A stretch of 64,000 bases of DNA from Toxonevra muliebris (Eukaryota; Arthropoda; Insecta; Diptera; Pallopteridae), in assembly GCA_963691655.1 (NCBI GenBank), contig OY829329.1, forward strand, positions 24,169,883 to 24,233,882. Direction: 5' to 3'. The translations under genes and the position numbers were made by a program. Below, piece after piece: positions 12,179 to 25,769 of the stretch. Every line of letters begins with the position of its first letter. Positions within the stretch are counted from its first letter, which is position 1. The notes under the pieces were generated by a model, which was not told the DNA's origin, searched no databases, and was given only the letters and a program-made list of their open reading frames with translations.

Positions 12179-13012
12179 CAGGGATGCCAACTCATTTTTT
12201 CTCTCTCCCAGATAACCCTCGAGAAATTCCCCGATTTTTGATCGAACTCTCCGCACTGGTATAATTTTATATTATAATAGCGCTACACGCAGTTTTCATA
12301 TAAACATTTTATAAAAACAATATTGACCTCAGTGAGTGGTATTTTAAGGCGCCCCAGAACTTTCTCGGCCCAAAACTTAACAAATTTTTATGGGACTGGT
12401 AGATTAATAGGTAGATTAAACGTACTTTCTGACTGCGGAATTCTTAACGCTTATAATATAAACTTTCAACATTTTGGAGTTTATAATGAAAAATACGCAA
12501 CAGGTTTTTAGTCGACTTTTGAGTTTAGCTGTTATTTCTTATTGCCACAAATATGTTCAGCCCACTTTTGGACATCAAAGTTCTCAAAGTAGAAGACATA
12601 AGATTTCTTTTGACTCAAATAAAAAATGGCAAAAACATTGTTTTGAGAAAAACGAGTTCAAAGTTTTGACTATCGGTTTTTAACATAAAAAAATTTAACT
12701 TTATCTTCATCAATTTTTACACAATATAATACTTTCAAATAGCACACTTTTTTAAAAATGGATTTCTCTAAACCAATAAATTGCAGGGCCTGCTTAAGAA
12801 AAGATGACGATTTTAAAACCCAAAATATGAAATATTTCATAAGTTAAACGTGTTACATTACATAAAATTTGACAAAAAATATTCTACAGACTTTAATTAC
12901 TAAAAGCTGAACGACTTCAAATTCTACGCAAAAAAACAGCTCATTCCCCGATTCCCCGTACTAAGTAAAATTCCCCGCAAATCGGGGAATTCCCCGTAAA
13001 TTGGCATTGCTG
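12179..13012. mobile_element. 834-bp hAT-type MITE with 8-bp target duplication
   Basis: The element is bounded by an exact 8-bp direct repeat ATATGAAT (12171-12178 and 13013-13020), the duplication length of hAT transposons. Its ends are imperfect inverted repeats beginning CAGGGATGCCAACTC and (reverse complement of the right end) CAGCAATGCCAATTT, matching the CAG..TGCC tips typical of hAT elements. Subterminal TTCCCCG/CGGGGAA motifs recur near both ends, likely transposase-binding repeats. There is no transposase. It inserted next to the decayed mariner. Confidence 0.85.
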
Positions 13013-13020
13013 ATATGAAT

Positions 13021-14009
13021 ATTAGAAAAATAATTGTTTATTTTTATCTATCAAAAAGCAAGGGGATCAAAATTACAGTGATAATGAAAAAGAGATAGTG
13101 GACTTCAACTCTGCATCATCAGATGATTTATTTTGACAAACATTTGGGGAAAAGTGTCCAAAAAGAGCTTATTGAAATTTGATTTACTCGAACTGACGTT
13201 GTGTTTTTATCGATTATATGAGGTTTTTATTTGGAACTATACAACTTGGTTATGACAAAATAAAAATCAGTTGTTCTAAAAATAAAATAAATGAATTTCA
13301 TATTTGCTTGATTTTGTGAAAACAAAGAAATCTACTTTATATGAAATGACTAAATCCTACTCTGTATTTTAGGTTTTCATTTATTGCTCAAAAACACATT
13401 TTAAAAAAATTGATCATACCCAAATTTAAAAGATTTAGAATCTTTAACCTTATATTTAGATAAGTCATGACTTACAATGCAAACCTTTAATTTGACACAT
13501 TTTGAAAAGACTAGCTACTCGCTTTTGTTAAATTACGAGAGAAATCACTGGACCCAGAGAAAAGTAGAAGAGAGAAGGAACATGTGTGAAGAGGGCAGTT
13601 CGAAATAGAGGTGGTGAGAAAGTAATCAGACTAGAGTGCAACAAAAAGATTAGCCCTCGATAGATAACAATGGAAGCATTTTATTATGGCGCTAAGATAC
13701 TCATTGGTGAAAGGACTAGAATAAATATAAAGGTCAATCTTGGCTCTGTGTATAACTCTAAAAATAGTTGAAAAATATTGGATTTTATAGTCACAAATTC
13801 TGTAATACTCTACTTGCGCGATATTGTTTTGCCTTTTTTCCACAGAATTGTTTGCAATCACTTCAATCAATCAGTTTGGGAGTGAATAGTCTGATCTCTG
13901 AACCTGCAACTCGTCACGTAATTCACCCAAAAATGCATACAAAATACTAAATTTTACTTGACGAGCTGTACGTTAATAGATCAGACTTTTCGACCCTTTC
14001 ACTTGAATC
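13021..14009. other. 3' flank of HMG-CoA lyase gene, nothing recognised
   Basis: AT-rich sequence with no recognised coding region or repeat. It holds the presumed 3' UTR of the minus-strand HMG-CoA lyase gene at its right end. Confidence 0.4.
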
Positions 14010-15195
14010 TCAGTTTTGTTGTTTTTGGGCTTGTGGCCCTTTCCAAGCGCGATTCACTTTCGACTCTGATTCTCTACCCAATTCGTGGCAAATATACCTG
14101 CCTACAGAAATAAGTTTTTCCAAGTTGATGCCTGTATCGATGCCCATGCCATGTAGCATGTAAACAACATCTTCGGTTGCTGCATTGCCGGAAGCACCAC
14201 GCGCATATGGACAACCACCGAGACCAGAAACTGAAGCGTCCACAACAGATATGCCTGAAATATATGTAGGTTTACATATTAGTTCCGTTCAAGTGAAATG
14301 ATAACTCGGAGCATATCGTTTAACATTCTCTATCTACTCCTTTTTCAATTAAAATATGCACAACCTGTACTTACCATATTCTAATGATGTCAAAATATTT
14401 GGCAACGCCTGTCCATATGTATCATGGCAATGAACTGCCAATTGTCCTGCTGGCACTACCTTAACCACCTCGCTTAACATTTTGCGCATTGTACCCGGTG
14501 TACCTACACCAATAGTATCGCCCAGCGAGATTTCATAACAACCCATTGCATACAGACTTTCGACAACCTTTACAACTGCACTAGGTTCAATGGCACCCTG
14601 ATAAGGGCAACCAACTACCGTCGAAACATAACCACGTACACGCACGTCTGCTTTTTTTGCTGCTTCTAATACTGGCCGAAAACGTTCTATTGCCTCTGCT
14701 GCAGTACAATTGACATTTTTCAACGAGAACGCATCGGAGGCAGCACCGAATACCGCTACTTCTTGTGCACCCGCTTTAAGTGCACTCTCAAAACCTTTGA
14801 TGTTTGGTGTTAGTACTGGATATGCAATGCCCGGCACTTTACGTATACCCTGAAGTACTTCAGCGTTGTCGCCCATTTGTGGAACCCATTTCGGGCTAAC
14901 AAAACTGGTTACCTCAATTGTTTGGAGGCCTGTGCAGGACAATTGATCGATTAGTGAAATTTTAACTGCTGCCGGTAGCAGTTTGGGTTCATTTTGTAGA
15001 CCATCTCGTGGGCCGACTTCTACGATGCGCACTTGTGGTGGAATTGCAGCAGCAGCAGTAGCGCGCTAAAAAAGTTTGCAAATTTATTATAAAGGATTAC
15101 TATTAATTCCTGTGGTTAAGCTAATTTTATCGTACCGTTGCCAAAGTTCTTCGCGTTAATGTGTGGGAAAATGTTCGTAGCACTCCTGTAGCCAT
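14010..15195 (-). CDS. HMGCL: Hydroxymethylglutaryl-CoA lyase, mitochondrial
   Basis: Cleaves HMG-CoA to acetyl-CoA and acetoacetate, the last step of leucine breakdown and of ketone-body formation, in the mitochondrial matrix. Exons (minus strand): 15195-15136, 15065-14375, 14254-14010; GT/AG borders with consistent phases give 331 aa, against 325 in human. The start gives [20 protein letters not shown], an Arg/Ser/Thr-rich acid-free leader fitting a matrix-targeting peptide. The mature domain begins [15 protein letters not shown] (metal and substrate Arg-Asp pair), followed by [14 protein letters not shown], the metal-binding [14 protein letters not shown] histidines and [14 protein letters not shown] with the catalytic loop Cys. 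Unlike the human enzyme, which ends in a peroxisomal CKL, this one ends QKQQN, so a dual peroxisomal location is not supported. Same orientation as UBE4A upstream, convergent with the 822-aa gene. Confidence 0.96.
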
Positions 15196-16632
15196 GTTAA
15201 TTAGTTAGTTTGTTACGTATACTACCCGAATTGCAGCCAGCACCAAAAGTTAATGCGATCAACTTATGATCAGCTGTTTCTTCTTATCACAACAATCGTA
15301 CAGTGTTGAACTTTTTTTCAAATGGGGATTATAAGGGGGAATTTCTGCTAACGCGTAAAGCTTCTAATTGATTACGGTTTTGGCGATCGTGTTTTTTTTT
15401 TGAAGGACGTGTTCAATCCACCCACATTCCCTTTTTATATCTTTAATTGGAATAGAGTTGGATACGTCCCTTCCCATTTTAGATTGTGGCTGGTCGGAAT
15501 ATTCTGAGTAATTTGTGGAGATAGTGATTAATAAGAATTAGTAGCGTTTGATATACCGAATTTGGTTATAACAGAGAGGCTCAATATTTCTTAGTGTAGA
15601 TCCGCAATACTTTAGTTTGGTTGATTTTTAGGCAAGCTCTTGTTGCTGGCCCTACGCAATTTGGATGATTTGGCAGTATATATGTATGTACGCCAGTAAG
15701 CATCACATATCGTCATATATCAATTAAGGAATGGAGGACTTGATTTGTTTGTCCCTTTTAAATTCATGAGAAACGAAAATGTATGCGATATTCATCGAAA
15801 AAGTGGGGGTAGCAGAGATATCCTACCTTTCATAATGCGCAGTTGCATTTTCTAAACTTTAAATCCAGTCGAAATTATAGAAGCAGTTAAGTAAATCACG
15901 ATACAAACTCTAATATTCGGTTGCGGTGATTCATAATACGTGTGAGTCGTATTGTGTGATAAGAGTCCTCAATATAATTTTTTCTTTTCTTTTTTACTTT
16001 AAAATATTTGTAAAATTTAGTTTTACTGTATTTCACCCGTCGATCGGACTTGGCTGCCTACAAAAGCTTCGCTAGGCCTACTGCATTCAACTCCTTAACC
16101 TATTCTTTCCAGCGGAAATTATGACAAACTCCAAGAATATGATCCATAGCAACAAACCAATATCTGAAAACTGTAATGTTTTTAAATATCTCGCCCAAAA
16201 ATTTATTTATTGATAAATTTTCATTTGAATACTTCACATTGTGTATATTTAATATATAGTAAACGTATTTATACCACAAATAACCTGAAATGGAATACAC
16301 ATAAAACATATAGGAGTAAAAATTAGAGTATGATAAACTACTCTTACATATCCTAATTGTATTTTATTCAAGAAAACCTTAATTAAAAAAATTATTGCAA
16401 TCACCGGAAAATATGCTCCTTAATACACAAAACACAGAAACGATAATCAAACTTTTACAAAATACATCAATATATGTTCGGCTTGCAATTACATATTTAT
16501 GAAAAGGGCACAGGACAATTATTATTTAATATTACTGACATCTTTGGCTAATTTTGCATACTACACACACTTAAACACTTACTGGTACATGTACATACAC
16601 ATAACTATATAAACTATGGAGTGTTTCTTTGT
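15196..16632. other. Intergenic region between HMGCL and UBE4A
   Basis: Contains the HMGCL 5' flank at its left and the UBE4A 3' flank at its right. No additional coding region or defined repeat is recognised. Confidence 0.45.
15269..15278. promoter_or_regulatory. Core-promoter E-box upstream of HMGCL
   Basis: ATCAGCTGTT matches the AWCAGCTGWT E-box found in many Drosophila TATA-less core promoters and lies about 75 bases upstream of the HMGCL start codon, where the transcription start would be expected. Motif match only. Confidence 0.35.
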
Positions 16633-19600
16633 TCAACTTTCAGTACGACCACCAGCGGCACGTTTCTCGACGATCCATTTTTCAATTTCCAATTTCAATG
16701 ACTCATTCGGTTTTACTTTGTCCATTGTGAGCGGTGCACGATTGAAGGGATCAGTTTGATCGCTAAGCAAATGACGTGCAATTGTTGAACGATCGACGGT
16801 AACATTGGAACTGGGTAAAATAACTGGATCGGTCATAAGTGTAGACATAATCGGGTCCAAGTATTCATCAGGTGCATCGGAAATGAATTCCTGTTCTGCT
16901 TTGTATTGTGTATCCATTTTGTCGACCTTTTGCGCAAAATCACTAATTTCACCAATTAATAGACCACCACCAATACGCACCAGTATACTCTCAGCATATG
17001 AAAACAATAGTGAGCTATAAGAGCGTCCATCCTGTGAAACGGCCAAACAAAAACGATCACTACTGCTCAGATTGATGTAAATACGACAAATTTCTAGTAC
17101 GGTTTGTGCTGGATCAAATTCAAACTCTTTCTTATCTTTAACTTTGAATTTCTCCTTTTGCGGCCCAACCAAATTTAAGAGGAAATAATTTAACATTGCT
17201 GCAATACGTTCGACCATGCTATTGTCACAGAAAATACTTTTGATTTCGGTGGTTAGCAATTTGAGAATATTGATTGTATCGCGTCCGAGTATGTTGTCGA
17301 AACGTGCCAACATACCCAAATGATGTAAATTGGTTACATGTTGTTGGCGTTCGGTCTGTGCGAGAGCATCCCATTCACCACGTGTTTGGGCCTCTTGAAG
17401 TTGGCGTATTTGTTGTAAGTTGGAAAGGGATTCATCTGTAATAAAAACAAAATATAATAAATTTAAAAAAATGTTGAGTCATACATAAGTTACTATTGAT
17501 TTGAATACCAATTTGGCTCAAATGGTTGTTTAACACGACTTGTTTGACCAATCCATTTGCTGTCGAATATTGCGAAACAACTTTGTGTCAAACGGTTTGA
17601 CCTTACATTACTGTCAATAATGAAAATATTAATGCAGTCACACACACTTACCCAACAAAAATATGGCATCATTAATTAGTAAATTAATAAATCTTAAAAA
17701 TAATGGCGGTTCTATAGCTTCCATATTCAATTCAGCCTCGATTGCTAAATCTCTGAAACACTGCACCTGATCCTCTTTAGTCCACAGATATTCCATAATA
17801 GCGTACATCGGCCGTCGATAGTTGAACTTTTGCTCGAACTGCACCGACTGTCCGGTCATTTCGATGCTAACGAAAACATTCAATAAACTCCGAACGATCT
17901 TTAAGCGATCGTTATGGTTATCGAAGACATGCGTTAAGAAAGTATTGCGCAGACTGCCGGAAATCTTTTTCGGCAACAAAAACTCTAATGCTTCAGCAAG
18001 CTTTGCGCGTAAATGTGGATTTTTCACCAGATCAGCGCTGCCCATGAAGAGTATGATCATCTTGAAGAAAGCATCATGCGACGATTGGTATATCTCGATA
18101 AATTGACCAGGAAGAAAATGACGACTAAAATTCAAATATGCCACAATATTATCGATAATATTTTCGGGTACCGATTTCAAGTATGCCGGTATAAACTCCA
18201 CATTTGCATTCGGTAAATCGCGATTCCGACGTGTATGCGGTGAAAAATCTTTACACGCTACGAATCCATCAAACTCTTTCCTTGAGACTAGTGCGATTTC
18301 TGTTAACCAAATTGCGGAGGCTTCAAAGAATTTCAAAATGTGCTTATCATTCTCAGGCTCCATTAGACCGTTACGCATGCATAGAAATTGTTGCATCTGC
18401 TCCTTGAGCATGCGTAATAAGTTCCTGGCCAAATCATTGTTAGGATTACTGTTGGCCACATCTTGATAGGCTGTTTGTAGATTCTGCAGCTCCCGGGTCA
18501 TACGCAGATAACGTTCGATGCATGTGCGATAGCTGAATTCGTATGCTTTGTGTGTCATATAGAAGAGCTCAGTAACAAAATTATATTTTTCGGCAATGAA
18601 TCGTTTCTCATTTTCCTCCGTGGGCAGTAAACAGGTTTCGTCGGTAGCCTTATGCATGCTAACCAGTTTAGCTTGACGGTCTTCTTCTATGACGGCACAA
18701 TATGTGGGATCGACAATAAGTACCTGCAAGTATAAAGTGAAACAGTTTTGGAGAAAAAAAAAGTACAGAGAAGGGAAATTTTAAGATTTAGTTTCTTTAA
18801 GGAACATAAGAAGTTCAGATGGGACGACCTTTTTTCTACTATGATATTGCAGCAAGCTATATTCTCTATATTTCTCTTGAAAAAGTACCTGTTACCAACC
18901 AGAACCCGGTTCAATTATTGTTTTGGAGCCGTCTCTGTAGAAAACATGTGTAAAATTCCCAAGAAAGATCTCAGAATTCTTCCCGTAGGTTTGTCATTTT
19001 GGCATGTAGTAGATTTAAACATTTTTATTAAAAAAATAACAAAATGGCAGTTTTAAAATTTTTTTTCAATAATCGCGCTTTTTTTTTGTTGAAAATCGGG
19101 ATATAAAATAGGAAATAATGCTTAAAAATAAACAATTCTAAAACCTGCGAGAGCCATTGGTGTGTAAAATAACCTATTAAAATATCAGCCCCTGGACCGA
19201 TCGAGAAAACGTTGTTTCGAGAAAAACGCTTTTAAATTTTTAACAACTTAAGGCGCTCTCGACTATGTGCTATAACTTCGTTAATATTTTAAAACTTTTA
19301 CAGTATACTCTTAATATATTTTACTTTCGAAATACATAATAAAAAAAAATCTATTTTTTGGAACTCGAACACCAGACTACAATCTTAAATTACTGGAACT
19401 CCAGTGAGAACTAGCCTTCTTCAAGGTCGATCAAAGACACGTTTACTGGTGAGCGCAATAACTATCGATGTCTCCCTCATCAGTCATTATTTGCTCTTGC
19501 TTTTGCTATCTAAAGTCACGCGAGTGATAGCGTAAGGACTAAATCATTAACCATTTCAATTCGTATCGTCCATTATATATCTGTATGTTAAGACTCTACT

Positions 19601-21085
19601 GCGCTTAGACCTTGACATCTTCAATCGACATGGAAATTTACTCCTAAACTCTGCTGTGATCAGCTGTAAAAATTTCACCGGTGCTACACCGAGGTGTTAT
19701 ATTTCAATATTCCCTAGGCCCTTCTGCATAATCCCAATTTCCAAAATTTCAATTTAAAGAAAATTAAGTGATAAAACATAAATATTTCACACAACTCATT
19801 CCTACCTTCATTGACGGCTCACAGAGTGGTGCGCAGAGTCGCAATAGAACAGCAGTCAAGCCAATCATAAATGAATCGCTAGCATTCTCATTAACCACTT
19901 GTTCAAAACTCAGATTCATATTACTCCACAGATGACCACGCGCAGTGTTTGCCTGCAAACAATTTGCGATCCATTGAAGTGTTTTTTTTTTGGTAGTGGA
20001 GCTAAGCAACAGCAACTGCTTGACTAGTGCAAACATTGCTTCCTGATGTAGAGCCATCAATTCCCAGAGTGAGGGATCAGTATGCTGTGATTCAAGACTA
20101 ATTTCACCAAAAAATTCAAATGGCCCATTCGAGTGTTTCGGCATAATTGAAAGGCAAAGTAATTGACCGAATAATGTTTCCATGTACTCACCACCTTCAA
20201 AATACAAAAAGTAATTTAAATAATAAAAAAAAAAATAAAAAACTTGAATTCCAACCAGCTATGTATTAAATGCTTACCTTTCGCACCCGGATTCGGTGTC
20301 GTATAATCAATTAATATTTCACCCAGCTGCGGCACACGTTTATTCGTTACAAAAAAACCCAAAATATGAAAGATGTTCTGTTTAATTGTTATGATATTAT
20401 CATTCATTAGCGGGCGTTGCAATTGTTTCAGCATTGGGTAAAATATGGCTTTGAGCGCGCCAATCGCAGTAATACGATCATCGTCGGCAATCACCTGCTC
20501 TACAATTAACACGAGAAACTCTCGCGTCAGAGTGTCATCTTTTTGCCAGCATTCTTCCATTATTTCTAGCCATTGCGAGTGTAAGACTTGATTTTGAAAC
20601 AGCTCTGGCTGTCGCATACATGTGCTGGCGTTGGTCAGTATAAGTGATTGGATTTTATCGCAATCAGCAGCTTTATCTGGATGCTCTACTTTGGCGTATT
20701 TGCATGCTACAAATGCGCTATGCAAATAACAAAATGCTCTAGTTTCTAATGCTTTTTTTTCGTCCGTGGTGTCGGGGTAGCAATTTTTCAACTTTGTGTT
20801 TGTGTGGGACGGATCGTAAACCAAATATTGTTCCGTATCCGTCAGCATTAAGCGTTCAAATAATAAATGAGCTAATAGCTCCTCGCTCATGTTACCATCG
20901 CTGCTTCCCATATCCGCTACAATGACATCCGCTAGGCAAAGCAGCGCTTTGCAAGTGGAGCCCGACGACGGCTCCGTAATTTTGCGCAATGTAAAGAGAA
21001 AAATGTTCTCAATCAATTCTTTGCTAATGCCATGAGAGGAATCGGATAGGAGCGCGGCAAATGGATTATTCTGTGAACTTGTCAT
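16633..21085 (-). CDS. UBE4A: Ubiquitin conjugation factor E4 A (U-box E3/E4 ligase)
   Basis: UFD2-family U-box protein that recruits an E2 and extends polyubiquitin chains on substrates. Exons (minus strand): 21085-20278, 20194-19806, 18723-17652, 17435-16633, all with GT/AG and compatible phases, giving 1023 aa (human UBE4A 1066). The Ufd2 core occupies most of the protein (for example [20 protein letters not shown] and [16 protein letters not shown]). The U-box is at residues 946-1023: [20 protein letters not shown], then [11 protein letters not shown] and [11 protein letters not shown]. The [22 protein letters not shown] wording is closer to UBE4A than to UBE4B. As in all U-boxes, no zinc-binding Cys/His set is present. 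Intron 2 (18724-19805) holds a copy of a TTAA-type MITE. The first exon starts [14 protein letters not shown]; upstream minus-strand ATGs in that frame were not seen. Confidence 0.95.
18985..19384. mobile_element. Truncated second copy of the TTAA-flanked MITE, in UBE4A intron 2
   Basis: About 400 bases matching 6494-6915, including TAGATTTAAACATTTTTATT, the GTTTCGAGAAAAACGCTTTT motif and the right terminal repeat GAACACCAGACTAC followed by TTAA at 19385-19388. The left end of the element is missing, so this copy is 5'-truncated. Confidence 0.75.
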
Positions 21086-24000
21086 TTTCTTTTTTGTAAT
21101 TTAGCACAATATAATTAAGTTTCACAATTTTCTGAGTTTTCTTTTTATTAACAAACAGCCAGCAACAAAAGTCTAATTTTTCCGAAAAAAAAAACACTTA
21201 CTCCTACTGTCAAATTGAGGGCATCAGTGTTGCCATTGTACAGTAAAGTGATTTCCCATACTTGCAATTTGTGCATATCTGTGAATTGTTTGTTTTTTTT
21301 ATCAACTTACCTTGATTCGATTCTTAAAATGCTGCTAATAGTGAAGCACACGAGAGCGAATTTCGTTGAAATTCTGAATTTCAAATTTAGTGAACACACT
21401 ACAAAAAGGTATATCAAAATCGCTTTTCGGTAAAATTGTGCTTTAGTCACTTTTTTTAATAGAATAGCAGAATTTTTTTTTTTTTTTTAAAGGGGTGTCT
21501 TTTGGTCTTCCGATTACAAAAAAGGCAAAGCGGATCAAGAGTTTTCATTATTTATTCAAAAAAATTCAAAATTCTGTCGGACCTATGCTGGTTTTACGTT
21601 GTTTCATGAATAATTGCAATCGTTGTCACTCCACTACCACTATTAATTCACTTCATTATGGGGATACGCGTTTGTTGCATCGAAAATTAATTTTCTCGAA
21701 ACGAAAATGTTTGCTTTAGAAAAAAAACGCAAAACTTCATTTTCTTCTATTTGAAATGAAACGTGCGATAACTGAAATATTATAGAGTGGAGCAACAAAG
21801 AATAAAACACTGTTTCAATAATTAAGGCTAGCAAAAAATTGTTAAAAAAATATGAGATCAATAAACGTTATCGAATGAGTTAAAAATAAAAAAATGATAA
21901 GTTTTTTTCTCTCCCTGCAAGTTTTCCGAGTACGTGAATACGTTGCTAGTAAAAACTATTACTAATTTGTAACAATTTTTTAACGTGAACAGACCTTTCG
22001 TGTCACTACAATTGTTTCTGTTTCATTAATTGAGTCGTCGGTCTATTCTTCTATTTATATTGAGAAAATATGATTTTACAAATATTTAACAAATATTTTA
22101 CAAATATTAAATATTAATTTAAAAAGTTGGAATTGAATTGTATATTGATATTAAACAGCCAACTCGAATATTATATCTGTTCTACTATATGAATCCTAGT
22201 CTTAAGGGTATACACGAGCACTTACTCGAAAACCACAAACATTTGTCAACAACGGCTTGCTGCAAATTTTAAAAAATTGGTGGCCTATAATAATTTCAAA
22301 ACTAGAGAGGTTCGTCTCTTTCATCAACGAAAAGTGAGCTTTTGATATAAATTTGTTGTGAATTCCCTGTCGAGTGACTTGCTGAACACCTATTGAACTA
22401 AAAATTCGTAATAAATGGAAGTGCAAAACCAAAAGGAACGCTCCACCCTCTGGCTAGAAATCCCAGGAAGATCAAAGCATACCTGGGTCTGAATTCCCTA
22501 GTTGTAAGAAAATAGAAGAGGCACACCGCTCGGAAAGAAACAGACTGACCAAATTGTTTGCTTTTTTTTTGCATTGAATTTAATTTTAACAAATTAAATT
22601 CAATTTTACAAAATAACAAACTATAAGTTCCCAAAATTTTCAGCGTACAATTGAAAGCTCAGAGAATATATGGCGTCGCATTGTCAACGAAACATAGGCC
22701 AAAATAGCATGTGTTATAATATACACATTAAATCAGCGGCAAGGAGTGAAGTGATCCTTAAGCTTAACCTCCATATCGTGCGTTTTATGCCCTTCGACCT
22801 TGAGTGCTTTTTTGTAATTTTTGAAATGCGAGTTAGCGTAAAACACGTGTTATGGAGTTCGAGTTTTAGAGAGTTAATTATGACAGTTCTCCAATTTCAA
22901 GTTCATAATTCAAAATTTCATTAAAAATTTAGGCTTGCAGTGAAATTTACTTATTTTTGCATTAATATTAGAATGCAACTCTGCGTTTAGAGTTTGTTTT
23001 GGAGAGTACAATACACACACACATAAATACCAATTGTCAATGCTGTGTGCCTTTTTCCAATCGTCCTTTCTTGAATTTTCGCCGTCGCCGTTCGCAGTAT
23101 ATTTTTTGCCTCATACGAATGTGGAGTGAAGACGCAATAAAAAAAAGTATATAAATGATAAAGGGAAACTTTACAAAATATTCCAAATAAAATTAAAAAA
23201 TAGTGATTATTTCAATAATTATTGAATAAAATAAGCGTTCAGTTTTTGAAGTATATGCTTTAAAATATTACAGCTTCAAAACGCGTTGGTCTATATTAGC
23301 AAAATAATTCGGTCCTTAAAGGTAATAGTGCGGGTTTAAATATCTGTGGATAAGAAAATTTATATTTGCGTGTACGTATTGTAAAATTTGAATAAATGTT
23401 TGAAATTAATTTTGAAGGTCTTCCCCTACTTCTTTTTAGTATCTGCTGTAGCTTTTAAAATCATTTCTGCTTAGTAGATTTTCTACATTTTTCTAACTTG
23501 TGGTGGTTAAGCGTATGTTTTAGTTTGTTTACTGTGCTGAAAACAGTTTATTTTTTTAAATTATTTTATTGCAGCATATTTCCAATTCGTTAAATACATT
23601 TTACATAAACATTTTCAAGTTGAATTAACTCCCAATTGCCTTTTTTGCTAATATATTTGTAGAGATTTTGACTGACATCATTTTGCACGTACTGTTGTAA
23701 AGAAATTTCACTATATGCGCAGAGTTGCATTTGAAAAGGGTTGCAGAAGCCACTAGAATAAAAAATCGTAAATCAAAAACTACAAAAAAGAAAATGTCAG
23801 CCCCAAAGTGAGACACGGCAATTTTTATTGCTCAATTCTTAACTTTCAGTTGAAGAGAGAGGGAAGACGAAAAGGGGTGTACAGAATTGTTTGTGTTGTT
23901 CCTTTTTTGGCAATTTCTTTTGTGTTGTTTATTCTCATTGTTTATAAACTTTTAATTAGAAATGACGTGCTTAGACGCAATTTTTACGAATTTTTAATAA

Positions 24001-24424
24001 CTGCGCAATTAAAATTATCAAATAAATATATCGTGAGATATTCTCCCTCTTTGTATGTATGTTTAAGATTGTCTAATATATTGAAGCGCTTCGAAGAGAG
24101 TTTTTATTTATTATAAAAACAAATTTTTGTGAAGCTAACTATCGGAAATTTGTGCCATGTCTTGTAAAAAATTATAATGTGCTATAGTAATTATTTGAAT
24201 TATTTTGCATTTAGAATCACTGCTTCAAAGTTTTTCACAAAAACTTTATAATCAGTTTTTGATGCTAAATGCCAATGTGACAATAAAATTTTCACTTTAC
24301 ATTAAAATTTCGAAAAATTTAAATTTTAACTGTTTATAAAATCTAAAGAAATTTCCATTGAAAATTCGACTTGGCCAAAAGATTTTTAAAGCGAGATTCA
24401 AACTTTTCCGAAAGCCTTAGTTAG
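21086..24424. other. Long non-coding stretch upstream of UBE4A
   Basis: The left ~150 bases are the UBE4A 5' flank. Beyond this I see AT-rich sequence without recognisable exons. The short motif TGCAACTCTGCGT at 22974 recurs at 25468, and TTTTCGCCGTC occurs after each copy, a hint of an old duplication. No RNA gene recognised. Confidence 0.4.
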
Positions 24425-24503
24425 TTACCCCGCTCGGGAATGACTTAAGCAATCTCCGCCTTCCGGGTGAAAGCCTAGTGCGCTACCTACTAAAATATCT
24501 AGG
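24425..24503 (-). repeat. tRNA-Glu-derived SINE-like fragment
   Basis: On the minus strand TAGCGCACTAGGCTTTCACCCGGAAGGC closely follows the D-stem/anticodon region of insect tRNA-Glu(TTC) (GCTTTCACCC.GAAGG). The T-arm is decayed and the acceptor stem absent, so this is a relic and not a tRNA gene. It is related to the fragment at 5739-5798. Confidence 0.55.
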
Positions 24504-25769
24504 AAGGTGTTATTAAAGAAAAAGTTTTATAAAATTAAAGTAAATTTGTATCACCTCTTGAAATAACCTTTAGAACAACTGTTGCTAACATCGGGCAATA
24601 GCCACGATTACTATAAAGGTTAGTTTTTCAAAGAAAATGTAAATGCGAATACAACAGTACGAAATTACATTACAGTTAGTTTAATAAATAAAGAATTTCA
24701 TCCCACCTACCGTTGACCCATTGAGCACGTCTGTAGGTAACCTTATTGCACCAGGTATAGTTCCTAAGATAGGTTGTTTTTAAAATAAGCTGGGTTGTCG
24801 CAAAGAACAGAAACAAGCTAAAAGTACTAGCTTCTTTGGCAAATGTACTGAATTCTGGTTCTATTGCTCTTGGTTCCGTCTCTATTTCTGTCGCAATTGT
24901 ACTGAATTCTGTTTCTGTTCTTTCCGACAACCTGGCTTTAAGAGAAACGTCAAGTTTTTTTGGGTAAGGTTTTTTTTTTTCGTAAGGCAAAAGTTATTGT
25001 TTTTTACCTGACCTCTTTCATTCTTACGCTGTATTTATACCGCACGAATGAATGAAGATTCTTTAGCTAAAAAATTTACGTTTGTGTAACCATTTACACC
25101 GGTCGAACATTGGCGCCAAACAAACATCAGAAGCCATCTTGTTCGCTCGCCCGGTGTAGATGGCACAACCGCAACACTGCATTCGCACTTAAAATCGAAC
25201 TCAGTCCTAACAGCACGAATGAAGATTTTATCATTCGTTCACATTGCTTGTGAGCATTTTGTAGCGAATCATTGTTCAACCTTGGTTTAACGCTGCACAA
25301 TTTACACTGGCCGAACGAATGACGATGCTTTCGTTCCTTGGTTCGTGCAGTCTAAATGGAGCGTTACACTTTACTATATTACGACACTCATCGCCCCATA
25401 TAATTTCGGTCTCTGGAAAGAAAGTAACCATTATAGTTCTTTGGCTTGCCAAAAACACTTCTCCAAATGCAACTCTGCGTCTCTTTTTCGTCTGTTGATA
25501 CCAATTGAGTACTTGTTTTGATTTTTTTTATCATTCATTTTTTTCTTTCGATTTACTTATTGGATTCAGTTTTTCTCTCTGCCTTTTGCATTTTCGCCGT
25601 CATTGTGGTTGGTTGTTTTTTTCTTGTGTGTGACAGTTAATCGCGATTGCTTTTAGCCAAAAATTGTTCCATATATAACATTTTTTTTTGTTTCTCCATA
25701 ATATATACATATTTTTTGTATTATTGCACGTGCAATGTTTGAAAAATCATAGTTATTTTGTTCTGCAAA
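24504..25769. other. Non-coding stretch, short repeated motifs
   Basis: No coding sequence recognised. The motif TTTACAC(C/T)GG(C/T)CGAAC occurs near 25090 and 25300, and GCACGAATGAA..GAAGATT near 25043 and 25213, indicating a small degenerate duplication. Confidence 0.35.
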
